From contig NC_135362.1 in the NCBI RefSeq assembly GCF_051622035.1, positions 24,017,001 through 24,081,000 of the forward strand: 64,000 bases of DNA, in the 5' to 3' direction. The stretch comes from Arctopsyche grandis (taxonomy: Eukaryota; Arthropoda; Insecta; Trichoptera; Hydropsychidae). Shown piece after piece: positions 1 through 10,429 of the stretch (its first letter is position 1; each line of letters begins with the position of its first letter). The translations under genes and the position numbers were made by a program. The notes beneath the pieces are model-generated. The model searched no databases. It saw only the letters and a program-made list of their open reading frames with translations, and was not told where the DNA came from.

Positions 1-15
1 TCCATTGGATCCGTA

Positions 16-1123
16 TTGTTGAAGCGCGTGGAATCAATGGTCGACTTGGGTATCACTTTTGATCCTCAATTCACCTTTCACAACCACATCAAGACAATCG
101 CTGACGTTTCCTTTCGTCGACTTGGATTTGTCTTGAGATATGCTAGATTATTCTCCAACCCCTTGTCTTCTCGCTTGCTTTTCAACTCGCTTGTTAGAAG
201 TAAGCTAGAGTATAATGCAATTGTGTGGAATCCGCACGAAGCAAACTACTCTCTTATTATAGAAAAAGTGCAAAAAGCATTTCTTCGTTTTCTTTATAAG
301 AAAGAGTATGGGTACTACCCATATCTCTATCCTACTCCTTTCCTTTTGGGCATGCTTGGGTATAATTCCCTTGAACTTCGGAGAAACTTCTCGTTAATTC
401 GTTTCGTTCTCCAGCTATTGCGTGGTAATACGTCATGCCCGTTGTTGCTGGAACAGTTGGGACTTTATGTCCCTAATAATTATGTGCGTGGTAGACATCA
501 TCATTTAATGGTTGTACCTGCTGCTCGCACAGTTCTTTTTCGAATGGCTCCTATTCCAAGAGCTATTCGACTTCTCAATGAAATCGTTGCTGCTGTCCCT
601 GAATGTGATATTTTCCACCTTGGGGAGCGTAGATTGTCGGATGTTATCTTAACATATTTATCTGGTAACCTGCGCTCATCATTACTTTCTTAATTTGAAT
701 GTGATGAATGAGTGGAATCTTAATCTACTCTCTTCCATTTGGGCCTCGCTGTGATTTTATTTTTTATTCATATTTTGTTTTATTTTATTTTATTTTTTCT
801 TTCTCTTTTGTACATTTTTATATACTATTTTAATTTTGATCAGTGTAAACATAGAATGGGATTTATGGATTTTATTTTTAATTTTTACACTTTTGTTATT
901 TTTTTTTTTTCTCTCTGAATGATGTATTATTTTCCTTTTGTTACTTTTTTTTGTAATTTTATTTTACCATGTTTTCTGCTTTTGCTTTTTTCCTTTATTT
1001 ACAGTTTACTTGTTTTTATATCATGTTTTTATATATTTTTCAAATGTAGGCCATTGTGGCGCATTAGGTTCTTCCTGTAATGCCACAATGGTCCAAAACT
1101 ATTAAATAAATAAATAAATAAAT
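16..1123 (+). mobile_element. LINE 3' end, Jockey/CR1-like
   Basis: A 225-residue open frame (16-693) matches the C-terminal part of non-LTR retrotransposon ORF2 proteins, after the reverse transcriptase core: a DLGITFDPQFTF block, LLFNSLVRSKLEY and VWNP. It enters from the window edge, so the 5' part is not seen. A T-rich 3' untranslated region follows. It ends in a perfect 10-base stem (1051-1060 with 1082-1091) and a TAAA-type tail (1103-1123), as expected for a LINE 3' terminus recognised by its own reverse transcriptase. A decayed relative lies at 42510-42757. The exact clade is inferred from the motif style only. Confidence 0.8.
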
Positions 1124-1218
1124 GATGTCTATATCGTACTTGAATCCATATTTACCTAGAATGACTCTTTACTTATATATGTACATACATTGCACAAATT
1201 TATTTTAAATGATCGGAT

Positions 1219-1395
1219 CAGTGGTGGCTCGTCCATATGGGCTGCGAGGCTGCAGCCCTCCCAGTATAGTACAAATACATGCTATTTTTATTTTGTTTGC
1301 ATTTGGTTATTGGTATGGTCAACGAGCTACTACAGCCCGATTTATCCCTGCAGCCCCCCCCCCCCCCCACTTTGAATTCTCACGAGTCGCCACTG
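1219..1395. mobile_element. hAT-type MITE
   Basis: The terminal inverted repeats start CAGTGGTGGCTCGT on the left and, read inward from the right, CAGTGGCGACTCGTG. The element is 177 bases, non-coding, with a run of about 15 C near its right end. Flanking 8-mers no longer match well, so the copy is probably old. Confidence 0.6.
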
Positions 1396-1518
1396 GTTAC
1401 TATTCATGTCCTTCGTGAAGTCCCTTTACTAGAACTTAAGGACAAACCACTCAAAATTTGGCGTTTAAATTTACAATCATACAAAAATCTCACTTTTCAT
1501 CAAATAGTCTCCCACTAT

Positions 1519-2433
1519 GGTATATACATACATATGTATGTATATGTTACAATCCAAGTGTTCACTCCGGTTCGTTTATGAACATACTAGTTTGTTCATA
1601 CACAAACTATTTCTTTTAGTTTAAGTGCTTAGAGTCAAAAACTATCTTCGAATAGACTCACTAAGTGTAGCATGAAACTTTTTGAAATGGGAAATCCCAT
1701 GGAACCCGCATTACAACGTTGCTATGATTCCCATTTCCGTTAATATTAAAAATATCACAACCTACGGTAAGCATACATATGTATGTACATATAGGATGGG
1801 ACAAACGATTGTCAATATTTAAATTAATGCATAGTAGTTTATACATGAACAAATCAGTTAATTTGTTCTTTTGTATATGTTATAGCTGAAAAATATCTTC
1901 CAGTTGACTAATTGGAATATATTTTGAAATGTATATATATTTTGACTAGTTGGAATATATTCCGTTTAACCCATGTAAGTTGATTCATATGTTGAATTAC
2001 ATTCCAACTAGTCAAAATATATTACAACTGAAAAAAAGTTCAACTTGTTCAAAAGTTCAATTGATACCAGGTTAAATGGAAAGGTTAGGTTTTCGTGAAA
2101 AATTCGTAATATCTAGTAAATATGATCGCATTATTGAATTCTAAAGCATTCGTAAAAACATCAGAGGTTTCAAAACTCAACTGTTATATTACAACTGGCG
2201 CACATTGTTGAATGTGTATTTGCGCTTGTAGATATACGTATATGTAATTTACTAGTTGAATTGTATTCGAATATGAATTACCTAAAACGCCAGTTGGGAT
2301 ATATTAAAATTGTAACACATATGTACACTATAACTGGCCAGATTGGTTCTTGGATGAACAAACTAGTATGTTCATGAACGAACGATATGTACGGTTGGAT
2401 TGTAGCATACATATATGTATGTATATTTATAGT
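1519..2433. repeat. Fold-back element with long inverted ends
   Basis: Bases 1519-1600 and 2350-2433 are inverted copies of each other, sharing the ATGAACATACTAGTTTGTTC core and the ACATACAT-rich outer part plus CAATCCAA. Inside are further inverted pairs (1894-1970 with 1994-2040; 2187-2206 with 2284-2305), so the whole 0.9 kb can fold on itself. No coding capacity. Superfamily not identified. Confidence 0.6.
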
Positions 2434-2698
2434 CGTTTTCAATATTATTCATATCGCCAGTTCCGATTTTAATCCGAGCTCCATCGTCAATTGAAGCTTT
2501 GAATATAAATGGCGAACGATAATCCTCGAACAAACAAGTGCCGATTCTCTCGCCAAAGTGAAAATTTGCCACCGAAACCCTCTCGTATGCATATTTGGGG
2601 TGGTCGCATATGTAAATCACACTCGGTCGAACATATTTAAACAATAAAAAAATCCGAATGTATAAAGGGGTTAATTTTAATATGGGATTTTGTCGCAT
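2404..2698 (-). other. Uncertain open frame next to fold-back
   Basis: A minus-strand frame of roughly 95 residues runs up to the right arm of the fold-back element. Its composition is balanced (FHFGERIGTCLFEDYRSPF), unlike the low-complexity surroundings, but I recognise no family and see no clear splice sites. It may be a gene fragment or chance. Confidence 0.2.
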
Positions 2699-2699
2699 T

Positions 2700-3260
2700 A
2701 CTCGCGTGTATTATACATCTGCACGATTTCTTGAGCCGCTCACCGCGGACATTGTTGTTGTTGTGTATAGGAAATTGTATTTACAGCATGAAACCACAGG
2801 CTGAAATATAATTTTCTGACCACAGATCGAATGGAGTTTTGTCGTGGGATGCGAATGATAATAATAAAAAAATACGAAAACCGCAACATAAAATTCAACC
2901 TTTGTTGTCTACGCGCTCTGCAGTTTTTGTTTTATTATTTAAAAATATGTGTGTTGCTTTGATAATATTTTGATTTATAAATAAATTAATAAATAGAACA
3001 AAATAGTACACTTTTCCTAAAATGTACATATGATTTTGAGGTCCTGAACTTAAGATGTAGCAGAAATCGAAAATTATTTTATTTTTCTATAACTTGTTTG
3101 TTTGAATGACGTTAAACTCAGATCAAAACCAAAAAAAAGCAACTTTGGTTATAATTTTCTGTAATTGCTGATAGAAACATAAACTAATTACTGGTAGAAA
3201 AATGAAATTTTGTGGTTTAGCTCGAAATAAAGTATGTACACAATTAAAGAAAAAATAATA
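2700..3260. other. No gene seen
   Basis: AT-rich sequence with A-runs and short T-runs. I see no coding frame, RNA gene or clear repeat boundary here. Confidence 0.5.
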
Positions 3261-3261
3261 T

Positions 3262-3635
3262 AGTATTACAATCAGGACTATTAATTAAAAAAAAATACTA
3301 AAACAAATAATAATCTGAGTTGGTTGATTTTTTAACAACTCTGACTTCACAGCCCCGATTTCTACTCTCATTTTTTTATTTAATTGATTTGTTTATGTAT
3401 GAAATTCATACACATTCAATAATTCAATGAATTGGATTACATGTAAATTTTAAATGATTTTTTAATTCCTTTAAGTTGTATCTTTTGAAAATTGCTATTA
3501 TTTTTACTACTAACAATTTGTAAGTAGGCAAGAAAAGTCGATCTCACTAAAATCATTCAAGTTGGAGTCGGAGTCGAATCATAAAATAAAGTCAAAGCAG
3601 AGTCGGTAAATTTTGGTCTGACTCCACAGCCCTGA
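3262..3635. mobile_element. hAT MITE fragments, two orientations
   Basis: The segment ends GACTCCACAGCCCTG (3621-3635), the terminal repeat of the element at 41014-41504, and bases 3360-3635 follow that element in reverse. Just left, 3262-3357 follows the other end of the same family in direct orientation (GGTTGATTTTTTAAC, then CACAGCCCCG). Two partial copies therefore abut tail to tail. Confidence 0.55.
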
Positions 3636-4061
3636 TAACTACATAGTGTTTAGTTAAATTACATACATATGGACTTAGAGACATCTATAAATTTTACATA
3701 AAATAAAATGTATGTTTTGGTTTATATCAAATAAAGATAAACATTTTATAAACAATCCATAGATGGCAATACAATATTTTTTGCACAACACCTTTATCAG
3801 AACTTTTGTTTGAAATTTTTTTTACAAAAACAATATATAAATCACAATTTTAAACAAATTTTTGCTACCCAGAAATTAACAACTAACTTATTTCATTTTT
3901 ATATACAATAAATGTATTCAAAAATACCATTGCATATTTTTTAATCTTTTCAAAAAATAGCTTGAAAATAAGTTTAATTTTTGTTAAATTAGAAGTAGGA
4001 GAATGACCTTTATAAAATAAAATATTAATACATCCGTATTCAGAGAAATGTTATAATTAGT

Positions 4062-4135
4062 CACCGGAGCCTGAGGGGGCCATGTATTGTTCAAAGGTTG
4101 TAAATGCATTGTTAAAGGTTTGCCGAACAATGGTT
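4062..4135. repeat. Interspersed repeat, inverted copy at 8.6 kb
   Basis: About 70 bases containing TTGTTCAAAGGTTGTAAATG are repeated in reverse at 8630-8695. Both copies end at a CACCGG next to AATTA. They may be ends of related DNA elements. Confidence 0.45.
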
Positions 4136-4227
4136 AGCACTGTAACTATCCTACCTCTAGTTATAATAATAGAAGCGCCTTTTCGAATACATTTCTTGTT
4201 TCAACAACACGCGTACCGTTTCCATAA

Positions 4228-4593
4228 AGGTCTGACCGCACTATGCGTCAAACGAACGATCCGACACTTCCCAACAGTGTGCGACAATATTAGGTAAACT
4301 GCACTTGAACGACAGCGATGCGACACTACGGAGTAAATTATGTCAATCATTCGTTCGGTACCTCGAATAATTGTCGCAAGGCAACCCCCACTCAACGACA
4401 CTTGCGTCACGCCGCAAACGACACCTTGCGTCAAAGTTGGTCGAAAAGTCAACTTTGACGCACGGTATCGTTCTACGTCATGCGACTGTCGCACAATGCG
4501 TTATGTCTCACACAGTTTCATATAAACAATATTTGGTCACGTACTGTTGTGAAGTGTTGGATCATTCGGTTGTCGCATAGTGCGGTCAGACCT
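4228..4593. mobile_element. PIF/Harbinger-like MITE
   Basis: Inverted repeats of about 50 bases begin AGGTCTGACCGCACTATGCG and end with its complement. Trinucleotide TAA flanks both sides (4225-4227 and 4594-4596), the 3-base target duplication typical of PIF/Harbinger elements. Small open frames inside are by-products of its symmetry. Confidence 0.7.
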
Positions 4594-4626
4594 TAACTAC
4601 CATAGAAGTATAATGCATACAAGAAA

Positions 4627-5200
4627 ACTGATTGACCGATTTTAGGGTATGACCAGTTTTAGTGTGACAGGTGATCACGTGTGACCCATCTAGAGCGACC
4701 GGTTGTCCTGTGACTGGTTCACATTTGACTAGTAATCACCGAACTGTTGTCAAGTGACGATTGTCCAAAGACATTCCAAAATAATTTTAGCATCAGTCGT
4801 ATTTAATTCTTGGTGGTTTCTTTGGGCAAGGGCAATGGGCTTCTGAACTTCTCTGGGCAAGGGCAATGGGCAAGTGCATCGTTAAAAATTGCAATAAAAA
4901 ATGTCTTTGGACAATCGTCACTTGACAACAGTTCGGTGATTACTAGTCAAATGTGACACAAGTCACAGGACAACAGGTCGCTCTAGATCGGTCACACGTG
5001 ATCACCAGTCACACTAAAACTGGTCACACCCTAAAATCGGTCACGAGAAAACTGATTGACCGATTTTAGGGTGTGACCAGTTTTCTCGTGACCAGTTTTA
5101 GTGTGACGGGTGATCACGTGTGACCGATCTAGAGCGACCGGTTGTCCTGTGACTGGTTCACATATGACTAGTAGTCCGTTTACCCTTGACAACAATATAA
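4627..5200. repeat. GGTCAC fold-back repeat
   Basis: Bases 4627-4774 and 4900-5043 are inverted arms (about 145 bases) around a spacer with a duplicated GGGCAAGGGCAATGGGC. A further half copy in the left-arm orientation follows at 5046-5200. The arms are built of short GGTCAC/GTGACC units such as GTGACCGATCTAGAGCGACC. A related palindromic copy lies at 56585-56925. No coding capacity. Confidence 0.65.
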
Positions 5201-5443
5201 CGCCTAAAGCCACTTCTATTATTATAACATTTCTCTGTCCGTAATACAGTTTAATGAAATAAAAGATGAAATATAATTTTTAAATTTTATATATTATAAT
5301 ATAGAAAAATACAAAAAGTACAAAATCTTTACTATCATAATAACTAGGCAAAAATGCCCACCGAATTTTCTTCCATCATAAAATGTCTCCAATGAAAACA
5401 GTGACATACATTGGCAAAATTTGTTGTACAATATTCATAAAAT

Positions 5444-6117
5444 TTAGTAATTTCTAACAGTTTTAATAGCAAACGTGTTGAAGAAACACATCCCGACAAC
5501 GAAAAGACAATCGACGGGTGCCGTCAAAATATCCTCAAACTGATTAAGACAAAAGTGATTCAGGATATGACAAACGCCCAAGCCGACACCCCACATATTT
5601 CCAAAAACGTACGAAATGTAAACGAGCGACGCAATATTACCAGCCAAGACGACGTCAATCAGCGTCGTATAATCGCCAAACTTCATCAGAAACATGACGA
5701 CGGCTAGCACTCCTGATATCAGATGTACGTAGGCAACATGTGACGAATAGCCGAATATCAGATACAGATACGTGACGACACACGGCAGAGCTAAGCTCCT
5801 CGTGAACACTTGGGTGATAATGAGGAATTTGTTTACGTAAGCGCTTTGTCTGAAATTTGGAAAGGCTGAAAAAAGACGACGTAGGAATAAGTCACAGTAA
5901 TATCAATACGACTGAGGCAAAGTCTAGTTTATATAAAAGCAACAAAGCGGACAGATCCATTAGTGCAGCATATAAAGCCGTGAGGTTAAATTTTGAAGTA
6001 CCTTAATTGGACGTTCTACTTACCGGACCGATAGTGCGTATCGTTAAATACTACAATCGATTTTTGCAACACATGCAGTAAAAATCCAGAGAGCCTGCTA
6101 CCGACAGAGAAAGCCAT
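5444..6117 (-). CDS. Four-TM membrane protein, unrecognised
   Basis: Two exons join in phase: 6117-6024 (starts MAFSVGSRLSGFLL, donor GTAAGT) and 5865-5444 (acceptor TTTTTTCAG). The product is 171 residues. About four hydrophobic stretches are visible: residues 50-70, 75-95 (HLISGVLAVVMFLMKF), 103-125 and 145-165. A TCALPCVV-like segment and few charges suggest an integral membrane protein with a short N-terminal region. The first exon's ATG is the first in frame. Nothing here allows a function to be named. It stands alone, with repeats on both sides. The exon structure, full-length frame and absence of stops argue for a real gene. Confidence 0.7.
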
Positions 6118-8070
6118 TCCCTCACCGCATTAAATTACATATGTTTAGGGTTTCCAGTCCTGTATATACTATATATGTGCAGGATCGCATAATATTTCAT
6201 CGGAAGCATTCGAATCCTGCAAAAGTTCCACGAGAGTCCTTCGTTTATAAGACAGCTTTCGTTGTAGTCTTCGTACGATAGGAATAATGCATGCAATATT
6301 GAATTAAATAATAATGTTGACTTCAGCCATGCCAGGTATATACTTAAGTATATCTTTTAAACTTTCTTCGAATCATGTTGAATCATAGATATAGAATACC
6401 ATAGATACGCCCTTACGCTCTAAGCTGATCACCCTGTTGGACCATGCACACACAAAAAAAAATTACAGATCATGCACACTCTCTCTCAGTAGCTAGTTAG
6501 CTTCTAAGTAGGAAGGTCGATTGACATTTTTCGAAAATGCCAACGTGTTCAGTGAAATTGTGTTACAATTAGTCAAGAAAACATAAAAAGGCGGATGGCA
6601 TCACATATCATACGTAAGAATTAATATATAATGTCTTCAATTATAGTAGTATTTTAATATATAATGAAATATCGGCGCGATGTATGTAGTGTTATATGCA
6701 CTGATGGAACAGCGGTCGACAACCTCTGCCATTGTTGGCACTGAAGGAAATTCAGAAATCGACATTAAGTTTAAAACTACAAACAATGAACGAAATATTA
6801 AAGTGTCAGCTTTAAAATTGATCCTCGTGGAAGTTACTAATGTTTAAATATTGTAATAGTTAATGATGGTTTTATTATAGTAACATACATTTGTAGTTTA
6901 ATATAGTGCGTATAGCTTAATGTTTTTTTCTTAATATGGCTTTATTAGTTTGGTTTACTGTCACGCGGAGTGTCCAATAAAATAAAACTTCAGTGCATGT
7001 ACATATGTACATAAACTGGTTGCTGACCACTGCGTTTTTTGCGTTCCTTCCTTTTTTTTCACCACTTCCCCGCTAGTTAAACCCCCCGCACCCCTCAGAT
7101 AGTGGCGACAAGATCTCCAACGAAATTTGTATGTAATGGCATATCTAGGTTATTCTACATCTATGTGTTGAATCCATAGATACCTTATTCATATACGTAG
7201 ATATATGTATATCGATAGATACCTTATTCAATGAGCAATTTGAAAAATTTATCTTCCAAACTTCCAAATTACTCACATACCTTTTCAAGCTACATATGAT
7301 CGTGTAATGAAATGATCAAGATTCGAAAAGTTCCTGTATACATACATATATGTATATTCATGTTTGATTCGTATCTGGGATTATGAAAAATACTTTGATA
7401 TAGATTTAAAATTACCCGTAAGCTTCCTATAGTACAGAAATTACAACGAGACACCAAGCAAGTGATTTTTTTTAGATTAGTTAGTGGTCTATCTCAGAGC
7501 ATCGCAACCTTTTCACGCATATCTATACTCGCTTCTACGTTGTCGCGGAAGTCAGGTTACGATGCTCTGGACTTTATCTGATACACAGAACAGACATCTG
7601 GTAACCCTACGCATACGTGTATGCATGTTACAGTTAGTAGATACATAAACGATTATAAGTAACGTGTGATGTTACCATATCGGAGTAGTCCCGCAATTCC
7701 GTAGAGGAGGAGACCGGAGAATGTGGTAAAGGGGAGTAAAATGGTGGTGATTGGGGGTTGGGAGTAGGGGTACGGGGGCGGCGGTCGGAGCCCCCACAGA
7801 CTAGACAGAGACGACAAGGAAGCCCCCGAGAGCGCCAAATGCGCGCAAACTACCAACATCTTGCACGACCGCCACCCCCACTCTCACGCGAACGTCACTG
7901 CGCAGTTGACATTCAACTGACAGTCACTGCAGCCAACCTAAATGTATATGGCAAAAACCGTGGCTGCCAATCACATTTATCATTGCAAACACTACAAACT
8001 AAAGTCGTGCTTACTGGCTCGTTGGCTCATTGAATTCTAATTGAAAAATAAGGCCCTGTCTAAGATCAAA
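6118..8070. other. Intergenic, no gene seen
   Basis: Mostly AT-rich. A small inverted pair (CAGAGCATCGCAACC at about 7496 and GGTTACGATGCTCTGG at about 7554) could form a hairpin. At 7750-7920 there is a locally GC-richer block with overlapping short frames in both directions and no convincing gene; it could be a promoter region. Confidence 0.4.
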
Positions 8071-8074
8071 AATA

Positions 8075-8200
8075 CGGTAAATGGATTACTATGCACATTG
8101 CGATCACCCAAAAGAAAATCTTTGCCAAACGAAAATCACGAATACGGAATATTTGGCACTCGAGTTCTCGTTAGTACAGTGGCTCTTAACCTTGTTGGAT
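8075..8200. repeat. Palindromic MITE-like repeat, fragment
   Basis: The stretch around AATCACGAATACGGAATATTTGG matches, in either orientation, repeats at 20045-20195, 31507-31695, 60309-60503 and a short piece at 22635-22700. See the copy at 60309 for the best-kept ends. Confidence 0.45.
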
Positions 8201-8289
8201 GTACAGAACCCCACCAGTTTCATATGCGCATTCACCGAACCCTTCTTAATTGGAAAAATAAAATTTGATTGTTTTCAAATTCAAAACAT

Positions 8290-8415
8290 AGGTATATATT
8301 TTACCGGTCTCCCTCACGGGCCCGAAAGTGAAACGCCCGAAAACGCAAATATCGGAAGGCAAAAATCGAAAATCGAAAGATCTTAAGTCGAAAGATAAAA
8401 AAAGGGTGCATGGTA
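8290..8415 (+). repeat. CGAAAG-rich interspersed repeat
   Basis: Contains ATCGGAAGGCAAAAATCG, repeated CGAAAG words and ends TGCATGGTAAACGGTAC. Inverted copies occur at 19875-19995 and 44061-44444, so it is a dispersed family. It has no coding capacity. Confidence 0.55.
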
Positions 8416-8429
8416 AACGGTACATACTC

Positions 8430-8552
8430 ACTTCATTTGCGCGAGCAGGATACAACAGGAACAAGAGGAACAGGCTTTTCCTCCCGTATTCTGCGCGCGC
8501 ACATTAAATTACGACAAAAAGAGAGATAATTTCACCGCATGCCACTCATATG
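8430..8552. mobile_element. hAT-type MITE, partial
   Basis: Shares GGAACAGGCTTTTCCTCCCGTA and the right end GCATGCCACT with the complete 135-base element at 44159-44293. It sits directly next to the same CGAAAG-rich repeat as that copy does. Confidence 0.5.
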
Positions 8553-8706
8553 TATTATATATAGAGATGGGATAGTCACAGTGCTATCCATTATTCCATT
8601 GTTGTAAATCCTTTGTAAAAAAGGTTCGGCAAACCTTAAACAATGCATTTATAACCTTTGAACAATACGCGGCACCTTCTGGATCCGGTGATTAATTATA
8701 TATACA

Positions 8707-8790
8707 CTAGTGTTGGGCCCGTTGATTTCAACGGGTGGTTTCGAAAAGGAATTGAAACTCGAATAAAAATAAAGTTAAAGATATTGAATC
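8707..8790 (-). mobile_element. Helitron 3' end
   Basis: Read on the minus strand the sequence ends in a perfect 8-base stem (8728-8735 with 8718-8725, CCCGTTGA arms), ten bases more and CTAG, then T. Stem-loop plus CTRR terminus is the Helitron 3' signature. The 5' end was not located, so the element's full length is unknown. Confidence 0.55.
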
Positions 8791-8869
8791 GACTGGTTTC
8801 GGAAAGAAATTGATGCACGAATTACGAATGACAAATTACGAAGTGATTATGAATTACGAATTACGTTTT

Positions 8870-9050
8870 GTGCATCGCCGACGCCCCGACGCCTTTGCCC
8901 CCAGCGCCCCCGATGCCTCCGGCACCCCGGGGCCTTCGCCCCCGGCGCTTCTGTCGCTCCGGGGCCTTCGGCCCCAGCGCCGCCGACGCCTCCGGCGCCC
9001 GCAGTGCACCCAGCGCCCCCGATGCCTTCGGCACCGGGGGCGCATAGCTA
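8870..9050. repeat. GC-rich block of GCCTTCGGC-type units
   Basis: About 180 bases of very high GC, built from units like GGGGCCTTCGGCCCC and GATGCCTCCGGCACC that are themselves palindromic. Frames through it on both strands are low-complexity Arg/Pro/Ala and are not taken as genes. Its composition is strikingly unlike the AT-rich surroundings. A shorter relative sits inside the Helitron copy at 20764. Confidence 0.5.
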
Positions 9051-9242
9051 TAAAGCACGCGCCTCGAAAATAGGTCACCACGTGTTCCCAACACACGTGT
9101 CCTGGAAACGAAACAAAGCATCTTCACGCGGCACGCTTCAAGCCAGAACGTATATAAAGCGACGCACCAGCTCCCAACACCAGAGTGAACCTCTGGAGTT
9201 CAACCAGACCACTTCTCCGAAGCTTAACCTCTTCGTACATAC

Positions 9243-9443
9243 TGTGGCAACCCCAAAGGCTGGCCGTAAACGGAGGTGTTTTCGCCCCGAGGGCGGTCAG
9301 CGCGTCACGGGAAGCTATCTCTTCCCTTCGGACCTCGCAACCGACAACACCTCTCTCGTCTCCCACACTCGCTGTACCTGAACCAATAAACATTGTTTCC
9401 CGAAGCCGAACACCGCGTTTCAATCAATCGCCTGCTCTCCATA
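9243..9443 (+). repeat. 5' LTR of gypsy element
   Basis: Begins TGTGGCAACCCC, ends CTCTCCATA, carries an AATAAA signal, and is about 99 percent identical to 14358-14558. Confidence 0.85.
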
Positions 9444-9515
9444 ACTGGTGACCCCTACAAAACAAGAACACGCATCTGTCAAAACACGCAGCTGTCAAAA
9501 ACGTACGGTACAAGC

Positions 9516-10316
9516 ATGGCGCCCATCATCACAGGCCTTCTCGACGAGGCCCCCGCCGCCACCCCCGCGGCAGAAGCCTATTCAGGAGCAGAGATAGAAG
9601 TGGCGAGGATAGCCGTGCGCGTTCCGCCCTTCTGGGACGAAGCGCCCGAGCTGTGGTTCGCACGACTCGAAACACAGTTTCCGTGCGCGCTCATCAAGTC
9701 GGACGAGGCGAAATTCGCCACGGTCGTGGGACTCCTCGACAACAAGTTCCTCCCGCTCATCCGAGACATCCTTTTGGAGCAGGCCAAGGGAAACCGTTAT
9801 GAAACTACCAAAAGAAGATTGGTAGAGGCGTTCTCGGACAGCCACGACAATCGCATCAACAGACTGATGGCGAACCTTCAGATCAGCGACAGCCGACCAT
9901 CAGACTTGTGGTTCCATATGAAGGCGACCGCGGGCAACACGTGCGCGACAGATTTTTTGAGAGTCATGTGGACGCGAAGACTTCCAGTTCCCGTGCAGTC
10001 GGCGCTCGCAACGATGACGACGACCAACATAAAAGAGCTGACGACGGTCGCAGACCGCGTTTTCGAGACACAGCGGCCGGTCGACGTTTTCCAGCTAAGC
10101 GCTGCCACCTCAGCCTCCGCCCTCGCCCCGGCCCCCGCTGCCGCCCCCGCCCCCGCTCCCGCGGAATACCCCAGCACCGCACCGTGCCCGCACGTGGACG
10201 CCTTTTCACGCACTCACGCACCTCCAGCACCACACCGTTCCAGCGTAGAAGCTAGGTTGAGGAACTGCAAAGACTGGATAGCCTCGGCGGACCAGAGCAT
10301 GCAGGAGATTAAATAA
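9516..10316 (+). CDS. Gag-like region of gypsy element
   Basis: Open frame from an ATG just inside the 5' LTR. It contains the VPPFWDEAPELWFARLETQF capsid-type block usual in insect Ty3/gypsy Gag proteins, followed by an Ala/Pro-rich tail. A nucleic-acid-binding Cys-His box of the kind seen in CsRn1 relatives belongs to this part of the element. It is treated as part of a mobile-element fossil. Confidence 0.75.
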   Translation: MAPIITGLLDEAPAATPAAEAYSGAEIEVARIAVRVPPFWDEAPELWFARLETQFPCALIKSDEAKFATVVGLLDNKFLPLIRDILLEQAKGNRYETTKRRLVEAFSDSHDNRINRLMANLQISDSRPSDLWFHMKATAGNTCATDFLRVMWTRRLPVPVQSALATMTTTNIKELTTVADRVFETQRPVDVFQLSAATSASALAPAPAAAPAPAPAEYPSTAPCPHVDAFSRTHAPPAPHRSSVEARLRNCKDWIASADQSMQEIK

Positions 10317-10429
10317 ATGCTGCGCGCGCAAGAGCGAAGAGGACCGAAGAATTCAAACCGCGGCCCCCATAACAAGACAACGTTCGACACGTGTCGGTTC
10401 CATCAGAGGTACGGTAACCGCTCGAACAG

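Noticed and set aside
4201-4580. Several overlapping frames in both directions
   Set aside because: All lie inside the symmetric PIF/Harbinger-like MITE and arise from its inverted repeats.
8854-9127. Long Arg/Pro/Ala frames on both strands
   Set aside because: They result from a GC-rich palindromic repeat block with few stops; low complexity and no start or splice context.
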